A DNA stretch of 50,209 bases from Eubacteriales bacterium (GCA_029225565.1 JAQXWS010000070.1:1-50209), one strand, 5' to 3'. Positions 7,201 through 16,022 are shown, counted from the first letter of the stretch. The notes: generated by a model from the sequence alone, not told the origin. Numbers and translations: made by a program.

Positions 7201-9507
7201 AACACCACCGCAGGTGTTGCAACTGCAACCGTAACCGGCCAGGGCAACTATGAGGGCAGCTACACATTTGCATACACAGTAATGGACTATATCGGCAATG
7301 TTACCGTATCCTCCATTCCTGACCAAGTGTTCACCGGCAAGGAAATCAAGCCGGAAATCAGCCTTACATATTCCAAGCAAGTTATGGACGAAAACGGCGA
7401 AATCACCATTGTTGACTGGGTACTGGAGGAAGGCAAGGACTATACTCTGTCCTATTCAAAAAATACCAATGTGGGCGAAGCAACTATTAACATCAATGGC
7501 GTAAAGCCCAGCTTCAAGGACACAAAGACAGTCAAGTTCAATATTATACCTATCAAGATTCAGTCAACTAACCCAACCACAAATGTCAAGTTCACCACGG
7601 ATGCCAGCTCCGGTGCCGTAAAGAACTACGGCCTGCTGGAAAAGGACGGCAACACCTACGCCTATCTTAACGACGAAATGACCATACTGGGCATCGGTAC
7701 CGACGCCAACGGCAAGAATACCAACAACACCTACAAGTGGCAGGTAAGACTGGAGGACGGTACTGTAGTTGACCTTCAACAGCCAACCGGCAACACCGAC
7801 CTGGTTGTACAAAACACAAGATACCTGACATACAAGTACAATCCCAACAGCACGGTATATACCGTTTGGCCTCGTCAGCTGGGCACATACTCATTTATCT
7901 GCACAGCTACCGACGGCAACGAGAATACAGCAGTCAACGAAAAGACTATCACCGTAGTTAAGGCAAGTTCAATCTACTTTGACCAAATCAGCAACACCAC
8001 TATCCCGGTAAATGGCAAGGTAACAGCCAGGCTCAACTTCCGTGATATGGACGGCTACAAGTACAATGACTGCACATTCAAGACAAACAATGTTAATGTT
8101 GCCAAGGTTGAAAAGGATGCTGATTACAGCACCACATACCGCATCACAATCACATCCTTGGGTAAGGTCGGCAACGCCACCATTACCGCTACTACAAGAA
8201 ACGGTGCAACAGCATCCATCAATGTAAACGTAAAGGAGGATATTGCATCTGCAACCATTACCGGCATTAACCCCGCCTACGAATACACAGGCTCGGATAT
8301 TAAGCCGGAGCCCATACTGTCGCTGTACGGATATACCCTGAGAAAGGATACCGACTACAGCCTTAGATATGACAACTGTCGTGAGGCGGGTAAGGCTACT
8401 CTTACTATTACCGGCAAGGGCAACGATTTTGCCGGTGAGGTAGTAATCAATTACACCATCAGTACAAAGAGCCTTGCAACCCTGTCTGGCTTGACGGCAA
8501 CTGTTAGGGACCAGTTCTATCGCATTGATGCAAACAATCCTGCACCGGTGCCTAACCTGGATGTAAAGTATGTAAAGGCAGACGGCAGCTCCGTTACCCT
8601 ACAGAAGGACCGTGACTACACCGTAACCTGTACCAACAACACAAAAGCCGGAACGGCAAAAGCTACCGTAAAGGGTATTGGCAACTATTCCGGCACAAAA
8701 ACAGTGTATTACAAGGTATGCGATGACATCAGCAAGGTAAAGATTGCTACCATTGCGTCGCAGTCCTATACCGGCACGGTAAAAACACCTGCTCCAGTAG
8801 TTACCTACAACGGCACAACCCTAAAGAAGGGCGTTGACTACACCGTACGGTACCAAAACAATATTAATGTGGGTACTGCCACAGTATTTATCGACGGCAT
8901 ATCGCCGAAATTCTACGGCACTACCTCCAAGACATTCAAAATCAATCCAAAGAAGGTAAACGGCCTAAAGACCACCAAGCGCACCTCGTCCTCCATTACA
9001 CTATCCTGGACTGCACAGGACAATGTTACCGGCTACCAAATCTACGATACCGTAGCAAAAAAGATAGTAAAAAGGATTGAGGACAAGAACACCAGAACCT
9101 ATACCAGAACGGGACTCACCTCGGGCAAGGAGTACAGATACCAGGTTAGAGCATACGCAAATGTCAACGGCGTTATCTACTACGGCTTATACTCCTCCAT
9201 CACTTACACCTACACCACACCTAAGATTCCCGCCCTAAAGCTGACAACCACCAGCAAAACCGTAAAGGCAAGCTGGACGAAGGTCAGCGGCGTATCGGGA
9301 TACGAAATCCAAAGGAGCACCAAATCCTCCTTTAGCGGTGCAAGCACTACAAAGCTGTCCTCAAGCACTGTATCAAAGAAATATACAGGCCTGACAAAGG
9401 GCAAAACCTACTATGTGAGAATCCGTTCCTACAAAAACATAAAGGTCAACGGCAAAACAGTAAAGGCTTACTCCTCCTGGAAAACATTAAAAATCAAGTG
9501 CAAGTAA
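4258..9507 (+). CDS. Large secreted repeat protein with Ig-like and fibronectin type III domains
   Basis: A 1,749-residue exported protein of unknown role. A signal peptide (K/R near the start, hydrophobic core about 8-26, cleavage near ALA-A) is followed by a mosaic of beta domains. A Big_2-like unit lies near 424-484 (TVDSNGMLTAVGSGTATITV). At least four copies of a unit with the pattern Y-D/T-G-x-x-K-P ... G-x-D-Y ... N-x-N-x-G-x-A-x-I-x-I-x-G start near 844, 1015, 1328 and 1490, with diverged ones between. Two fibronectin type III domains form the C-terminus (about 1565-1749). There is no LPxTG, SLH or membrane anchor, so it is probably released or held by other contacts. ATG 4258 follows AGGAG; an upstream GTG lacks a binding site. 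No enzyme domain was recognised; an adhesin or matrix role is a guess. Confidence 0.8.
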   Translation: MKQVIKRSVAIILVVLMSLSSSMYALAASVDTDFSLEIKNVTKHYAGMTYTVTARLDNLTADELTQEEFSWSIDDASTSAGGSVSSISTMNKIVGDGTYTVTQTASVKLPDSTGVTTVTAAFGSYSKTLDVTRLEPIRSINIASPQTDNKEYYFAEDGTLYLNSATGTDLKNEDTHSAYAILNYQTNETDDDHIEPALAGNGVDKALYDVKMDTPGQVGVRFKSMNAPEATDLVLRAVPSGRTEAVVKLVECTRLNYNDIYINNNRIFSGRDYDQRVDKEEPAVADAQIYTGTSYTVSAANPSPSSANDTIKYTLYNSDMTKQLDCYSIDAKGNCVLNIPDSGKYILKCTAVSKGGYLPRSYEVTVEISAAKPNYISGIALKQVDENGQFLAEDFDAATMYMGSNLEGGNKYNLSQHVKIANTTNYSAEDAVMYESSDNKVVTVDSNGMLTAVGSGTATITVYSKMGVDEFGNKTVCDTCDIQVYQLVNKINISCPSSTLPQGHSIKAETVVTPAQHDETISWGLSASTPDSQGNYPLLIQQDGTVTANPEYDFEGKSEVTINVIATARLEGTTIAETTAICPIRVIPSINTKYLEITASQPKYGFLVEDANGNYSDSNTLHQDSDNGDTVITYNGDSFSINGVGYDTNPSAENANRATDVYKWTVAYSGTGKQFGDEMTLQDAATGTETNPNKYLNSVQYSSGIDTYTVVPQINGVYRFTCYAVNRGDGISDAKATSTFTVKVVYPAKNISLSVDRTIIPVGESITVKTNLDSSDAYRYDAVSYTSVNTTVATVQKAEDYSTSFNVIVTAGNLPTSDYVEAIRATTRSGQSASIRARITDNIKNALIELEQTEYLYDGTEKKPAVSIYVGTQGEDYRLLTQGTDYNLKYYDNVNAGIASIEITGINSYAGSTTVVHFTINKKSLGDGTVMSDYLTQDALANYYDITPTNPTPIPNIVLRDTQRNNTQLKATTDYVITAINNTTAGVATATVTGQGNYEGSYTFAYTVMDYIGNVTVSSIPDQVFTGKEIKPEISLTYSKQVMDENGEITIVDWVLEEGKDYTLSYSKNTNVGEATININGVKPSFKDTKTVKFNIIPIKIQSTNPTTNVKFTTDASSGAVKNYGLLEKDGNTYAYLNDEMTILGIGTDANGKNTNNTYKWQVRLEDGTVVDLQQPTGNTDLVVQNTRYLTYKYNPNSTVYTVWPRQLGTYSFICTATDGNENTAVNEKTITVVKASSIYFDQISNTTIPVNGKVTARLNFRDMDGYKYNDCTFKTNNVNVAKVEKDADYSTTYRITITSLGKVGNATITATTRNGATASINVNVKEDIASATITGINPAYEYTGSDIKPEPILSLYGYTLRKDTDYSLRYDNCREAGKATLTITGKGNDFAGEVVINYTISTKSLATLSGLTATVRDQFYRIDANNPAPVPNLDVKYVKADGSSVTLQKDRDYTVTCTNNTKAGTAKATVKGIGNYSGTKTVYYKVCDDISKVKIATIASQSYTGTVKTPAPVVTYNGTTLKKGVDYTVRYQNNINVGTATVFIDGISPKFYGTTSKTFKINPKKVNGLKTTKRTSSSITLSWTAQDNVTGYQIYDTVAKKIVKRIEDKNTRTYTRTGLTSGKEYRYQVRAYANVNGVIYYGLYSSITYTYTTPKIPALKLTTTSKTVKASWTKVSGVSGYEIQRSTKSSFSGASTTKLSSSTVSKKYTGLTKGKTYYVRIRSYKNIKVNGKTVKAYSSWKTLKIKCK

Positions 9508-9515
9508 AACAAAAA

Positions 9516-9542
9516 GGCGTTCCGTAGCGGAGCGCCCTTTTT
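9516..9542 (+). terminator. Terminator of the large secreted protein gene
   Basis: GGCGTTCCG, loop TAG, CGGAGCGCC, then C and five T, nine bases after the stop codon. Confidence 0.88.
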
Positions 9543-9544
9543 GG

Positions 9545-9573
9545 TTGAAATTATTATGCCGGTGATGTATAAT
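9545..9573 (+). promoter_or_regulatory. Promoter of the ybaK-like gene
   Basis: TTGAAA (9545-9550), 17-base spacer, TATAAT (9568-9573), directly after the preceding terminator and 26 bases before the start codon. Confidence 0.8.
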
Positions 9574-9597
9574 AGTTGCCGAAACGGAGGGTAACTT

Positions 9598-10086
9598 ATG
9601 GCCAAAAAGGATGACAAAACCAATGTAATGCGAGTGCTGGACCAGAGGAAAATAAGCTATCGGCATTACTCCCTGGACAATATGACCACCAACGCCCTAC
9701 AAGTGGCCGAGGGACTGGGTACAGACCCCCAATACCTGTACAAAACCCTGGTAACAGTGGGCAAAAGCAGGGAGCATTATGTATTTATGGTGCCTGCACA
9801 GGACGAGCTGGACCTAAAAAAGGCCGCCCGTGCCGTTGGTGAAAAAAGTATAGATATGATACCCCAAAAGGAGTTGCTGCCGCTAACGGGCTATGTACAC
9901 GGCGGATGCTCCCCCATCGGGATGAAAAAGCAGTACAAAACCACCATACACATTAATGCCCGTGATACAGAAAAAATATTCTTTTCTGCCGGCAAAATCG
10001 GGAGGCAGGTACAGGTGTCCCCCACCGACCTGGAGAGAGTAATCCCCCTGCAATATTACGACATAACAAAAGGCGCTGCAGACTGA
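9598..10086 (+). CDS. ybaK: YbaK/EbsC-type Cys-tRNA(Pro) deacylase
   Basis: A 162-residue protein covering one YbaK/ProX editing domain. The family hydrolyses Cys-tRNA(Pro) formed by mistake by prolyl-tRNA synthetase. The catalytic lysine is in Y-L-Y-K49-T-L-V, and the family motif G-G-C-S-P-I-G follows at about 102-108. Length and order match the bacterial YbaK group. ATG follows CGGAGGG. The gene stands alone, converges with the M23 peptidase gene, and its 3' end overlaps the shared terminator. Confidence 0.9.
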   Translation: MAKKDDKTNVMRVLDQRKISYRHYSLDNMTTNALQVAEGLGTDPQYLYKTLVTVGKSREHYVFMVPAQDELDLKKAARAVGEKSIDMIPQKELLPLTGYVHGGCSPIGMKKQYKTTIHINARDTEKIFFSAGKIGRQVQVSPTDLERVIPLQYYDITKGAAD

Positions 10087-10100
10087 ACTGCAACGCCTTT
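10072..10100. terminator. Bidirectional terminator between ybaK and the M23 peptidase gene
   Basis: GGCGCTGCAG (10072-10081), loop ACTGAA and CTGCAACGCC (10088-10097), with A residues to the left and TTTATT to the right. It overlaps the ybaK stop and can serve both convergent genes. Confidence 0.7.
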
Positions 10101-10108
10101 ATTCTATA

Positions 10109-11416
10109 TTACAGGTAATTCCAGGGGCTTACGCGGGTGCCGTTTACTCTGACCTCAAAGTGGATATGAGGGCCTGTAGAACGGCCTGTATTACCGGACC
10201 TTGCAATGGTCTGTCCCTTGGCAACATAGTCGCCTACGCCGGCAACACAACTGGAATTGTGGCCGTACAAGGTTACAAGTCCGTTGCCGTGGTCAATCAT
10301 AATCAGGTTACCGTAGCCACCGGCATTCCAACCGGAAAAGATTACTCTGCCGGAGCCGGATGCAACCACTGTTGTACCCACAGGACACGGGAAGTCAACA
10401 CCACCGTGGTATCTGCCGTTACTGTAGTTAGGATAGTTGCCGGAAACTCCGTGATAGCTGGACGGATAACAAAATGTGCCTGCATAGGATCCGCTGCCGC
10501 TGGAGGAACCGGACATAGCGCTGGACACCTGTCCGCCCGGCTTTCTTCCCGAGCTTTGGCCGCTATATGATGAGGATGTGTTGGCTGCAATTATGGACTG
10601 AATCTCCTTTTCTACAGCCTCCATCTCCTCACGGGAGGAGCTGATTTCCTCCATATATTCCTTTGTCTGGCCGGACAGCTTGCGCATAAGGGCGTTTGCC
10701 TCGTCTGCCTTGTCGTCCAATTCCTTCTTTGAAGCAGCAATATCGTCTATATTGGACTGTACTTTCTGCTTGTCCTTTTCCAGCTTGGCCTTGTCCTGCT
10801 TATGCTCCTCGCGCTTTTTTTGCAGGGAGGCCTTGTCCTTTTCTATCTCGTCCATACGCTTCATAAGAGCGTCAAGATCATCGCTGTCCTTTTTTGATAC
10901 GGACTTAATCATCTGGGAACGGGTAAGGATTGAGCTGATGTCGGTACTGGTGAGCAACACCTCGATATTGCTTACAGCGCCGGACATATACATTGCTCTC
11001 AGTCTCTCGCTGTACTCCTCAAACAGTTGGTCAAATTCTGCCTGCTTGCGGTCAATATCTGCCTGAATCTTGTCTATCTTATTTTTTGTTTCGGTAATAT
11101 TTGCCTGAATCCCATCAATCTCGCTCTGGAGAGCGTCAACATCATCCTGCAGCACATCAATCTTGTCCTGAAGAACCTGAATCTTAGCATCCAGGGCAGA
11201 GATATATTCCTCTGTATCCTTTTTTTCTGTAGCGATTTCGTCAATTTTATTTTGGGCATTGTTGATTTCGGTCTGAATCTTATCCCTCTTGGCCTCCAGC
11301 TCGGCAGCCGACTTTGCATACGCTGAATATCCGCCGAATATTCCGGAAAAAACAAAAGCTATGCTGAGAAGAAGGGATACTAATCTCTTTTTTTTGCTAA
11401 ATTGCACTGATTTCAC
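10109..11416 (-). CDS. Secreted coiled-coil M23 peptidase (EnvC/PcsB-like FtsEX effector)
   Basis: A 435-residue exported murein hydrolase. A signal peptide (1-34, ending AYA) is followed by a long coiled coil (about 37-275, heptads rich in K, D, E, I), a Ser/Gly-rich linker (about 275-310) and a C-terminal LytM/M23 domain with zinc ligands in H-x-G-V-D and H-I-H-F-E. The start is GTG at 11416, inside the end of ftsX and preceded by AAGGAAGG, so it is translated coupled to ftsX. This order (ftsE, ftsX, coiled-coil hydrolase) is the known arrangement in which FtsEX uses ATP to activate a wall hydrolase during division. Unlike PcsB it carries M23 instead of CHAP. Confidence 0.9.
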   Translation of the reverse strand: MKSVQFSKKKRLVSLLLSIAFVFSGIFGGYSAYAKSAAELEAKRDKIQTEINNAQNKIDEIATEKKDTEEYISALDAKIQVLQDKIDVLQDDVDALQSEIDGIQANITETKNKIDKIQADIDRKQAEFDQLFEEYSERLRAMYMSGAVSNIEVLLTSTDISSILTRSQMIKSVSKKDSDDLDALMKRMDEIEKDKASLQKKREEHKQDKAKLEKDKQKVQSNIDDIAASKKELDDKADEANALMRKLSGQTKEYMEEISSSREEMEAVEKEIQSIIAANTSSSYSGQSSGRKPGGQVSSAMSGSSSGSGSYAGTFCYPSSYHGVSGNYPNYSNGRYHGGVDFPCPVGTTVVASGSGRVIFSGWNAGGYGNLIMIDHGNGLVTLYGHNSSCVAGVGDYVAKGQTIARSGNTGRSTGPHIHFEVRVNGTRVSPWNYL

Positions 11417-12317
11417 TGCCTTCCTTGTTAAGATATTTTCGCATGGTAATCAGGGAGCCGCCTACACCGCTGAAAACGCCGATGAGTACAAATGCGCCCA
11501 GCATAGGCAATGCGTAATCCAGGAATGCCAACGGTACAAGCTTGAGGGAGTCGAATATCTCGGCAAAATTTGCTATAGCCAGCTCATACACGCCCCATAC
11601 CGCAAACAACGAAATCACGCCGGAAATGATACCCAGTATCATACCCTCCACCACAAACGGCAAGCGCACAAAGGAATTGGTGGCGCCTACGGATTTCATA
11701 ATACTAATCTCAAGACGACGGGAATAAACCGTCAGCTTGATGGTGTTGGAAATAATGAACAGCGAGATAGCAAACAGCACGGCAATAATTGCAATGGCGA
11801 TTATGCTTACGCCGCGGCTGATAGTATCCAGCTTCTTTGCGAGATTAGTGTTCTCGCGGACTGTGTCGATATGGTCGAGAGCCTTTATCTCCTTTACTGT
11901 GGAGCTGAATTGTTGCAGGTCAGCCACAGTAACCTTGTATGCGTCCGGCAGCGGAATGTCCTTTGAATTCTCGGTAAAGAATTTTGCCTGAGCCTCTTCC
12001 ATCGTCTTTAGCTGCTGCTCCCAGGCAGTCTCCTTTGCTACAAACTCGACGCTCTCCACATTGGGTATTGCCTTGAGGGAATTGCCCATAGCCTGAATAT
12101 CCTCGTCGGTTGACTTTTTGTCAATAAAGACCATAATTACATTTTCGTCCTCTACTCGGTCAACCAGAGCATTAATGTTGAGGAACATCATTGTTGCCGA
12201 ACCGATGAGCACCAAACAGCTGAGCAGTACACAAACGGACGCAAATGACATCATACGGTTTGTCCAAGTGTTGCGAAATCCTTCTTTGATAAGATACTTC
12301 AAGCTTGATGTATTCAT
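11397..12317 (-). CDS. ftsX: Cell division protein FtsX
   Basis: A 306-residue permease-like protein. A first membrane helix (about 25-47) is followed by an extracellular domain of roughly 120 residues, then three helices near 170-195, 225-245 and 270-295, the usual FtsX topology. It does not transport; it passes the ATPase cycle of FtsE to an extracellular hydrolase. Its ATG overlaps the ftsE stop as TAATG, with GGAGGTGAGC inside ftsE. Its end overlaps the M23 gene by 20 bases. Confidence 0.95.
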   Translation of the reverse strand: MNTSSLKYLIKEGFRNTWTNRMMSFASVCVLLSCLVLIGSATMMFLNINALVDRVEDENVIMVFIDKKSTDEDIQAMGNSLKAIPNVESVEFVAKETAWEQQLKTMEEAQAKFFTENSKDIPLPDAYKVTVADLQQFSSTVKEIKALDHIDTVRENTNLAKKLDTISRGVSIIAIAIIAVLFAISLFIISNTIKLTVYSRRLEISIMKSVGATNSFVRLPFVVEGMILGIISGVISLFAVWGVYELAIANFAEIFDSLKLVPLAFLDYALPMLGAFVLIGVFSGVGGSLITMRKYLNKEGSEISAI

Positions 12318-13147
12318 TACTGCTCACCTCCCTGTGTGTCGTCCGCCTCACCGGCAGACTCTACAATATCGCCAAGATTATCAAACACCTCGGCCACATG
12401 CTCCTGCTTAACGTCCTCCTCGTAGTAGAACATATCGGCAACCTTTTCCGGCTCCTTTGCCTTAAACTTGGCGTATGTCGGATCCGGAGTATCGGACACA
12501 ATCTGGCCGTTTTGGATTACTATTACTCTGCGCTGGAATGATCGCACCAAATCATGCTCGTGAGTTACCATAACAACGGTGGTACCGCTGTTGTTAATCT
12601 TGGTTAGCAGGTCAACAATCTCGTGACTCATCTCCGGGTCAACATTGCCGGTGGGCTCGTCGGCGATAATGAGGTCCGGGTTGTTAACCAGCGCTCTTGC
12701 CAGCGATACACGCTGCTGCTCACCGCCTGACAGCTCATTGGGCATTGAGCGCGCCTTTTGGGACAGTCCTACAAGCTGAAGAATGTAGGGTACACGCTTG
12801 CGAATGTCCTTTTCCTTAGCGCCGATAACACGCATAGCAAATGCTACATTGTCATATACGGACATCTTTGGGATAATACGAAAGTCCTGGAATACAATGC
12901 CCATAGTTCTTCTGTAATAGGGCACATTCTTTTTCTTCATTGTGGCAGATGAGTAGCCGTTAACGATAACCTCGCCCTCGGTAGGCTTCTCCTCGTGCAT
13001 AATAAGCTTTAGCAAAGTACTCTTGCCGGCACCGGATGATCCAACAACAAATACAAACTCGCCGTCCTCGATTTTCATATTAACTTTCTCAAGGGCGTGA
13101 GTACCGTTACTGTCGTATATTTTTGTTACGTCCTTAAATTCTATCAC
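12317..13147 (-). CDS. ftsE: Cell division ATP-binding protein FtsE
   Basis: A 276-residue ABC ATPase. Walker A GSSGAGKS is at 36-43, the signature is LSGGEQQR, and Walker B is LIIADEP followed by TGNVDPE. These are typical of FtsE. The C-terminus is about 50 residues longer than E. coli FtsE and is acidic (ends DDTQGGEQ). The start is GTG at 13147, with TAGGAGAA upstream; longer in-frame starts lie in the promoter. It opens the ftsE-ftsX-M23 operon. Confidence 0.95.
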   Translation of the reverse strand: MIEFKDVTKIYDSNGTHALEKVNMKIEDGEFVFVVGSSGAGKSTLLKLIMHEEKPTEGEVIVNGYSSATMKKKNVPYYRRTMGIVFQDFRIIPKMSVYDNVAFAMRVIGAKEKDIRKRVPYILQLVGLSQKARSMPNELSGGEQQRVSLARALVNNPDLIIADEPTGNVDPEMSHEIVDLLTKINNSGTTVVMVTHEHDLVRSFQRRVIVIQNGQIVSDTPDPTYAKFKAKEPEKVADMFYYEEDVKQEHVAEVFDNLGDIVESAGEADDTQGGEQ

Positions 13148-13201
13148 GACAATTCTCCTAACTTGAATAAAAATTGGGCCGTTCAACCCACTATCATGTA
13201 T

Positions 13202-13230
13202 ATAATATAATATAATAATATATTTTTCAA
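13202..13230 (-). promoter_or_regulatory. Promoter of ftsE operon
   Basis: On the minus strand TTGAAA (13230-13225), 17 bases, TATTAT (13207-13202), in an AT-repeat stretch about 55 bases before the GTG. Confidence 0.65.
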
Positions 13231-13282
13231 GACTTTTATGTTGTTTTTTTGTAAATATTGTTACCATTTTGTAAACCGATAA

Positions 13283-13318
13283 ACAAAAAACAGCCCCACC
13301 GACAGCTGTCAGCGGGGC
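13283..13318 (-). terminator. Terminator of the M28 peptidase gene
   Basis: Minus-strand GCCCCGC, inner TGACAGCTGTC and GGTGGGGC, then TG and six T, 15 bases after the peptidase stop codon. Confidence 0.88.
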
Positions 13319-13333
13319 AAAATCCATATGTAA

Positions 13334-14674
13334 TTACTTCTTTTGAGGGCCGTTGTAGCCGTTTGCCTCCTGGAATGCGGCAATCTTGTCAACTACGCTA
13401 AGACATACATCAAATCCATCGCCGACAGTCTCCATATCAAAACGCTCAGGCATATCGTGCCATGTGTGGTAGTAATATGTAAGCATTGGATTTTGTGCAG
13501 CAAATGTAACCGACTTGATGCCGGCCTTGGTCATAGGGGTGGAGTCGCAGCCGCCTACAGGATTGTGAATACAGTGGTCCTTGGACAAGCTGGGAATACC
13601 CATCTCGTTAAATGTATCCTTAAACATCTTTTCCATATCCGTATCGAAACGGCAGCCCTGCCAATCATCCTTGATTACTACCTCAAAGTAGTCCTTGTCT
13701 GCTACAGAATCGATATTGATATTCCATGCGTTCTTGGTAAGGTCGTCATTGGCATGCTCATGAGCGAATGCCATGGAACCACGCAGACCTGCCTCCTCGG
13801 AGCCCACATTGAGAGCTGTAATACGACAGCCCTTGGGAAGCTTGTCAGGATTCTCCTTATAGTACTTCAGCACCTCGAATGCCAAAGCGCAGCCGGTGGC
13901 ATTGTCCATAGCGCCACGGGATGCGTTACGCTCGCTGGGGTCCCCCCACATAGCAACAAATCCACATCCAACAGCGGTAATTGCCGGCAGGAAATGAAGA
14001 ATGACTCTGAGAATTGCAAAAAATCTTGACTCGGTAAGAGCGATTGCCCAGTCTGCTCCAACAAGTGTAGCCGACTTTATAACACCCATAAAGATACATA
14101 CAGCACACATTACAAAGAAGCAAACTGCACCAAACCCTACCTTGCCGTAGGTAGTGATAAGGCCGTAAATCGGCTTGTCCTTATGCTTGGAGGCGTTTTC
14201 GCTATGCTTCCAGCACCAGCTGGTATCCAAATGGCCTGAGAGAATGATATTGTAATCAACCTTGCCATCCTCCGGCTCAACAGAACCGTAAACATTACGG
14301 CTAATCTCTCTGTGGAAGAACATATCGAACCATGTTTTGTAGAAAAAGCAGCTGAATATCAGCCATGCCAGTGCGATAATACATGCAATACCCATGCCTA
14401 TCCATAGGGAGCTGATTCCCAACGCAACATATACCAGCAAGCTAATACCTACGCCGAACCATCCGGCATAGCCCAGTCCGCCGATACCGGCACGAGGAGA
14501 TACAAAAAACTCCTCTATCTTTGATTTTACACCAATATCTTCCATCTTTTGGGCCATATACTCAGCATATTCCCTCTCGCCGTCCGATCCCGGAAGTCGC
14601 GAGCCCACCTTGTGGGCAGCATAGTTTACAATATCGTATGCCTCTTGGCCATACTTTCTGTTTTCTTCTTTCAT
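13334..14674 (-). CDS. M28 family metallopeptidase with embedded membrane helices
   Basis: A 446-residue zinc aminopeptidase-like protein. The two-zinc site of M28 is complete: H148-x-D150 in SGHLDTS, D257 in GAMDNATG, E293-E294 in GSEEAGLRG, D322 and H403 in YYHTWHD. Hydrophobic segments interrupt the fold: two helices near 66-112 and three near 178-240, between the first and second zinc ligands. This suggests an integral membrane peptidase; the side facing the active site is uncertain. There is no signal peptide. ATG follows GGGAGG. It has its own promoter and terminator. The substrate is unknown. Confidence 0.82.
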   Translation of the reverse strand: MKEENRKYGQEAYDIVNYAAHKVGSRLPGSDGEREYAEYMAQKMEDIGVKSKIEEFFVSPRAGIGGLGYAGWFGVGISLLVYVALGISSLWIGMGIACIIALAWLIFSCFFYKTWFDMFFHREISRNVYGSVEPEDGKVDYNIILSGHLDTSWCWKHSENASKHKDKPIYGLITTYGKVGFGAVCFFVMCAVCIFMGVIKSATLVGADWAIALTESRFFAILRVILHFLPAITAVGCGFVAMWGDPSERNASRGAMDNATGCALAFEVLKYYKENPDKLPKGCRITALNVGSEEAGLRGSMAFAHEHANDDLTKNAWNINIDSVADKDYFEVVIKDDWQGCRFDTDMEKMFKDTFNEMGIPSLSKDHCIHNPVGGCDSTPMTKAGIKSVTFAAQNPMLTYYYHTWHDMPERFDMETVGDGFDVCLSVVDKIAAFQEANGYNGPQKK

Positions 14675-14703
14675 AGTTTTCCTCCCAAATCAAATTAACT
14701 ATT

Positions 14704-14732
14704 ATTTTACACTGTTATCCGTCTTATTTCAA
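14704..14732 (-). promoter_or_regulatory. Promoter of the M28 peptidase gene
   Basis: Minus strand TTGAAA (14732-14727), 17 bases, TAAAAT (14709-14704), 30 bases before the start codon. Confidence 0.75.
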
Positions 14733-14783
14733 TACATAATCATTCCAATTTTGCTGTTATGTACCAAAATTTTGGCAAAAAAA

Positions 14784-16022
14784 TTATGACAAATGATGAA
14801 TAAACAGTCCGGACAACAGCTTCGGCTCAAACCATGTTGACTTCGGCGGCATAATTTGACCTGCGTCTGCAATGCTCATCAGGTCGTCCACCGTGGTGGG
14901 ATACATAGCGAATGCCAGCTGCATATCGGTTGTTGCCCTGCGCTCCAGCTCATCCAATCCGCGAATACCGCCGATAAAGTCGATACGCTGGTCATCCTTT
15001 GGGTTATGTATCCCCAGGATAGGCGCCAACAGATTATTCTGCAAAATACTGACATCCAGTCTTGCCACCGGGTCGGTGTTATCAAATGTGCCATCCTTGG
15101 CGGTCAGCAGGTACCATTTGCCGTCATAAAACATAGTAAAGGAGTGCTTGCTGCCGGGGCGCTCTCTTTGTGCCAGCTGTCGAACATCAAATTTTTCGCC
15201 CACCAGAGCCATATATTGCTCAATGGTATATCCGTTAAGGTCTTTGACAACTCTGTTGTAGTCCATAATCTCCAGGTCATCGTCTGCAAAAGCAACTGCC
15301 AGGAAGTAATTGAATTCCTCCTGACCTGTGTACCGAGGATTTGCCTGCCGGCGCATCTCGCCCACCTTAACGGCAGATGCACAACGATGATGACCGTCGG
15401 CAATATACAGAGATTCGACGCCCACAAAAGCCTTTTGTATAGCAACGCTGACGGACAAATCGTCAATCACCCATACCGTCTGCTTTACGCCGTCGCTGAC
15501 AAAGTCATATACCGGCTCATTGGTTTCAATCCAACCTGCCACAATGCCGTTAATAATGTCATTACTGCGGTAGGTCAAAAAGATGGGGCCCGTATTGGCA
15601 TCACAAATATTGACATGATTAATACGGTCCTGTTCCTTTTTTGCCAAGGTGAATTCATGCTTTTTTATTGTATTGTTCTTGTACTCATCAATTGACGCGC
15701 AGCCAACAATACCGGTTTGCGTTCTGCCGTTCATAACCTGACGGTAAATATACAAGCATGGGGACTCGTCCTGCACCAAGTATCCGTTCTTCTCCAATGC
15801 CAACAAATTTTCCCTCGCCTTTTGGTAAACCTGCGGGCTGTAAAGGTCGGTGCCGGGCGGCAGGTCAATCTCTGCCTTGTCCACATGCAAAAATGATAGT
15901 GGGTTGCCCGATGCCATTTCTCTTGCCTCATCGCTGTTGATAACATCATAAGGCAGCGCCGGTATCAGCGCCTGATTTTCTCTCGATGGCCTATATGCCA
16001 TAAACGGTCTGAATACTGCCAT
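14784..16022 (-). CDS. DUF1015 family protein
   Basis: A 412-residue cytoplasmic protein covering the whole DUF1015 family. Recognisable are the N-terminal F-R-P-x-M-A-Y-R-P, P-Y-D-V-I-N at 24-29, the H-E-F-T motif near 120 and the conserved A-D-G-H-H-R (about 208-213). The biochemical role of the family is not established; in many Firmicutes it lies near serine biosynthesis genes, which is not the case here. ATG follows AGAGGAG. A TATAAT lies about 30 bases upstream without a clear -35. The phage-like operon ends just upstream, and its terminator separates the two. Confidence 0.88.
   Translation of the reverse strand: MAVFRPFMAYRPSRENQALIPALPYDVINSDEAREMASGNPLSFLHVDKAEIDLPPGTDLYSPQVYQKARENLLALEKNGYLVQDESPCLYIYRQVMNGRTQTGIVGCASIDEYKNNTIKKHEFTLAKKEQDRINHVNICDANTGPIFLTYRSNDIINGIVAGWIETNEPVYDFVSDGVKQTVWVIDDLSVSVAIQKAFVGVESLYIADGHHRCASAVKVGEMRRQANPRYTGQEEFNYFLAVAFADDDLEIMDYNRVVKDLNGYTIEQYMALVGEKFDVRQLAQRERPGSKHSFTMFYDGKWYLLTAKDGTFDNTDPVARLDVSILQNNLLAPILGIHNPKDDQRIDFIGGIRGLDELERRATTDMQLAFAMYPTTVDDLMSIADAGQIMPPKSTWFEPKLLSGLFIHHLS

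Noticed and set aside
11289-11966. 225-codon plus-strand frame over ftsX and the M23 peptidase gene
   Set aside because: Covers two well-supported genes on the other strand and has no ribosome binding site.
14762-14783. CCAAAATTTTGG palindrome after the DUF1015 gene as a terminator
   Set aside because: The stem is AT-rich and short and lacks a T tract after it; not enough to call a terminator.
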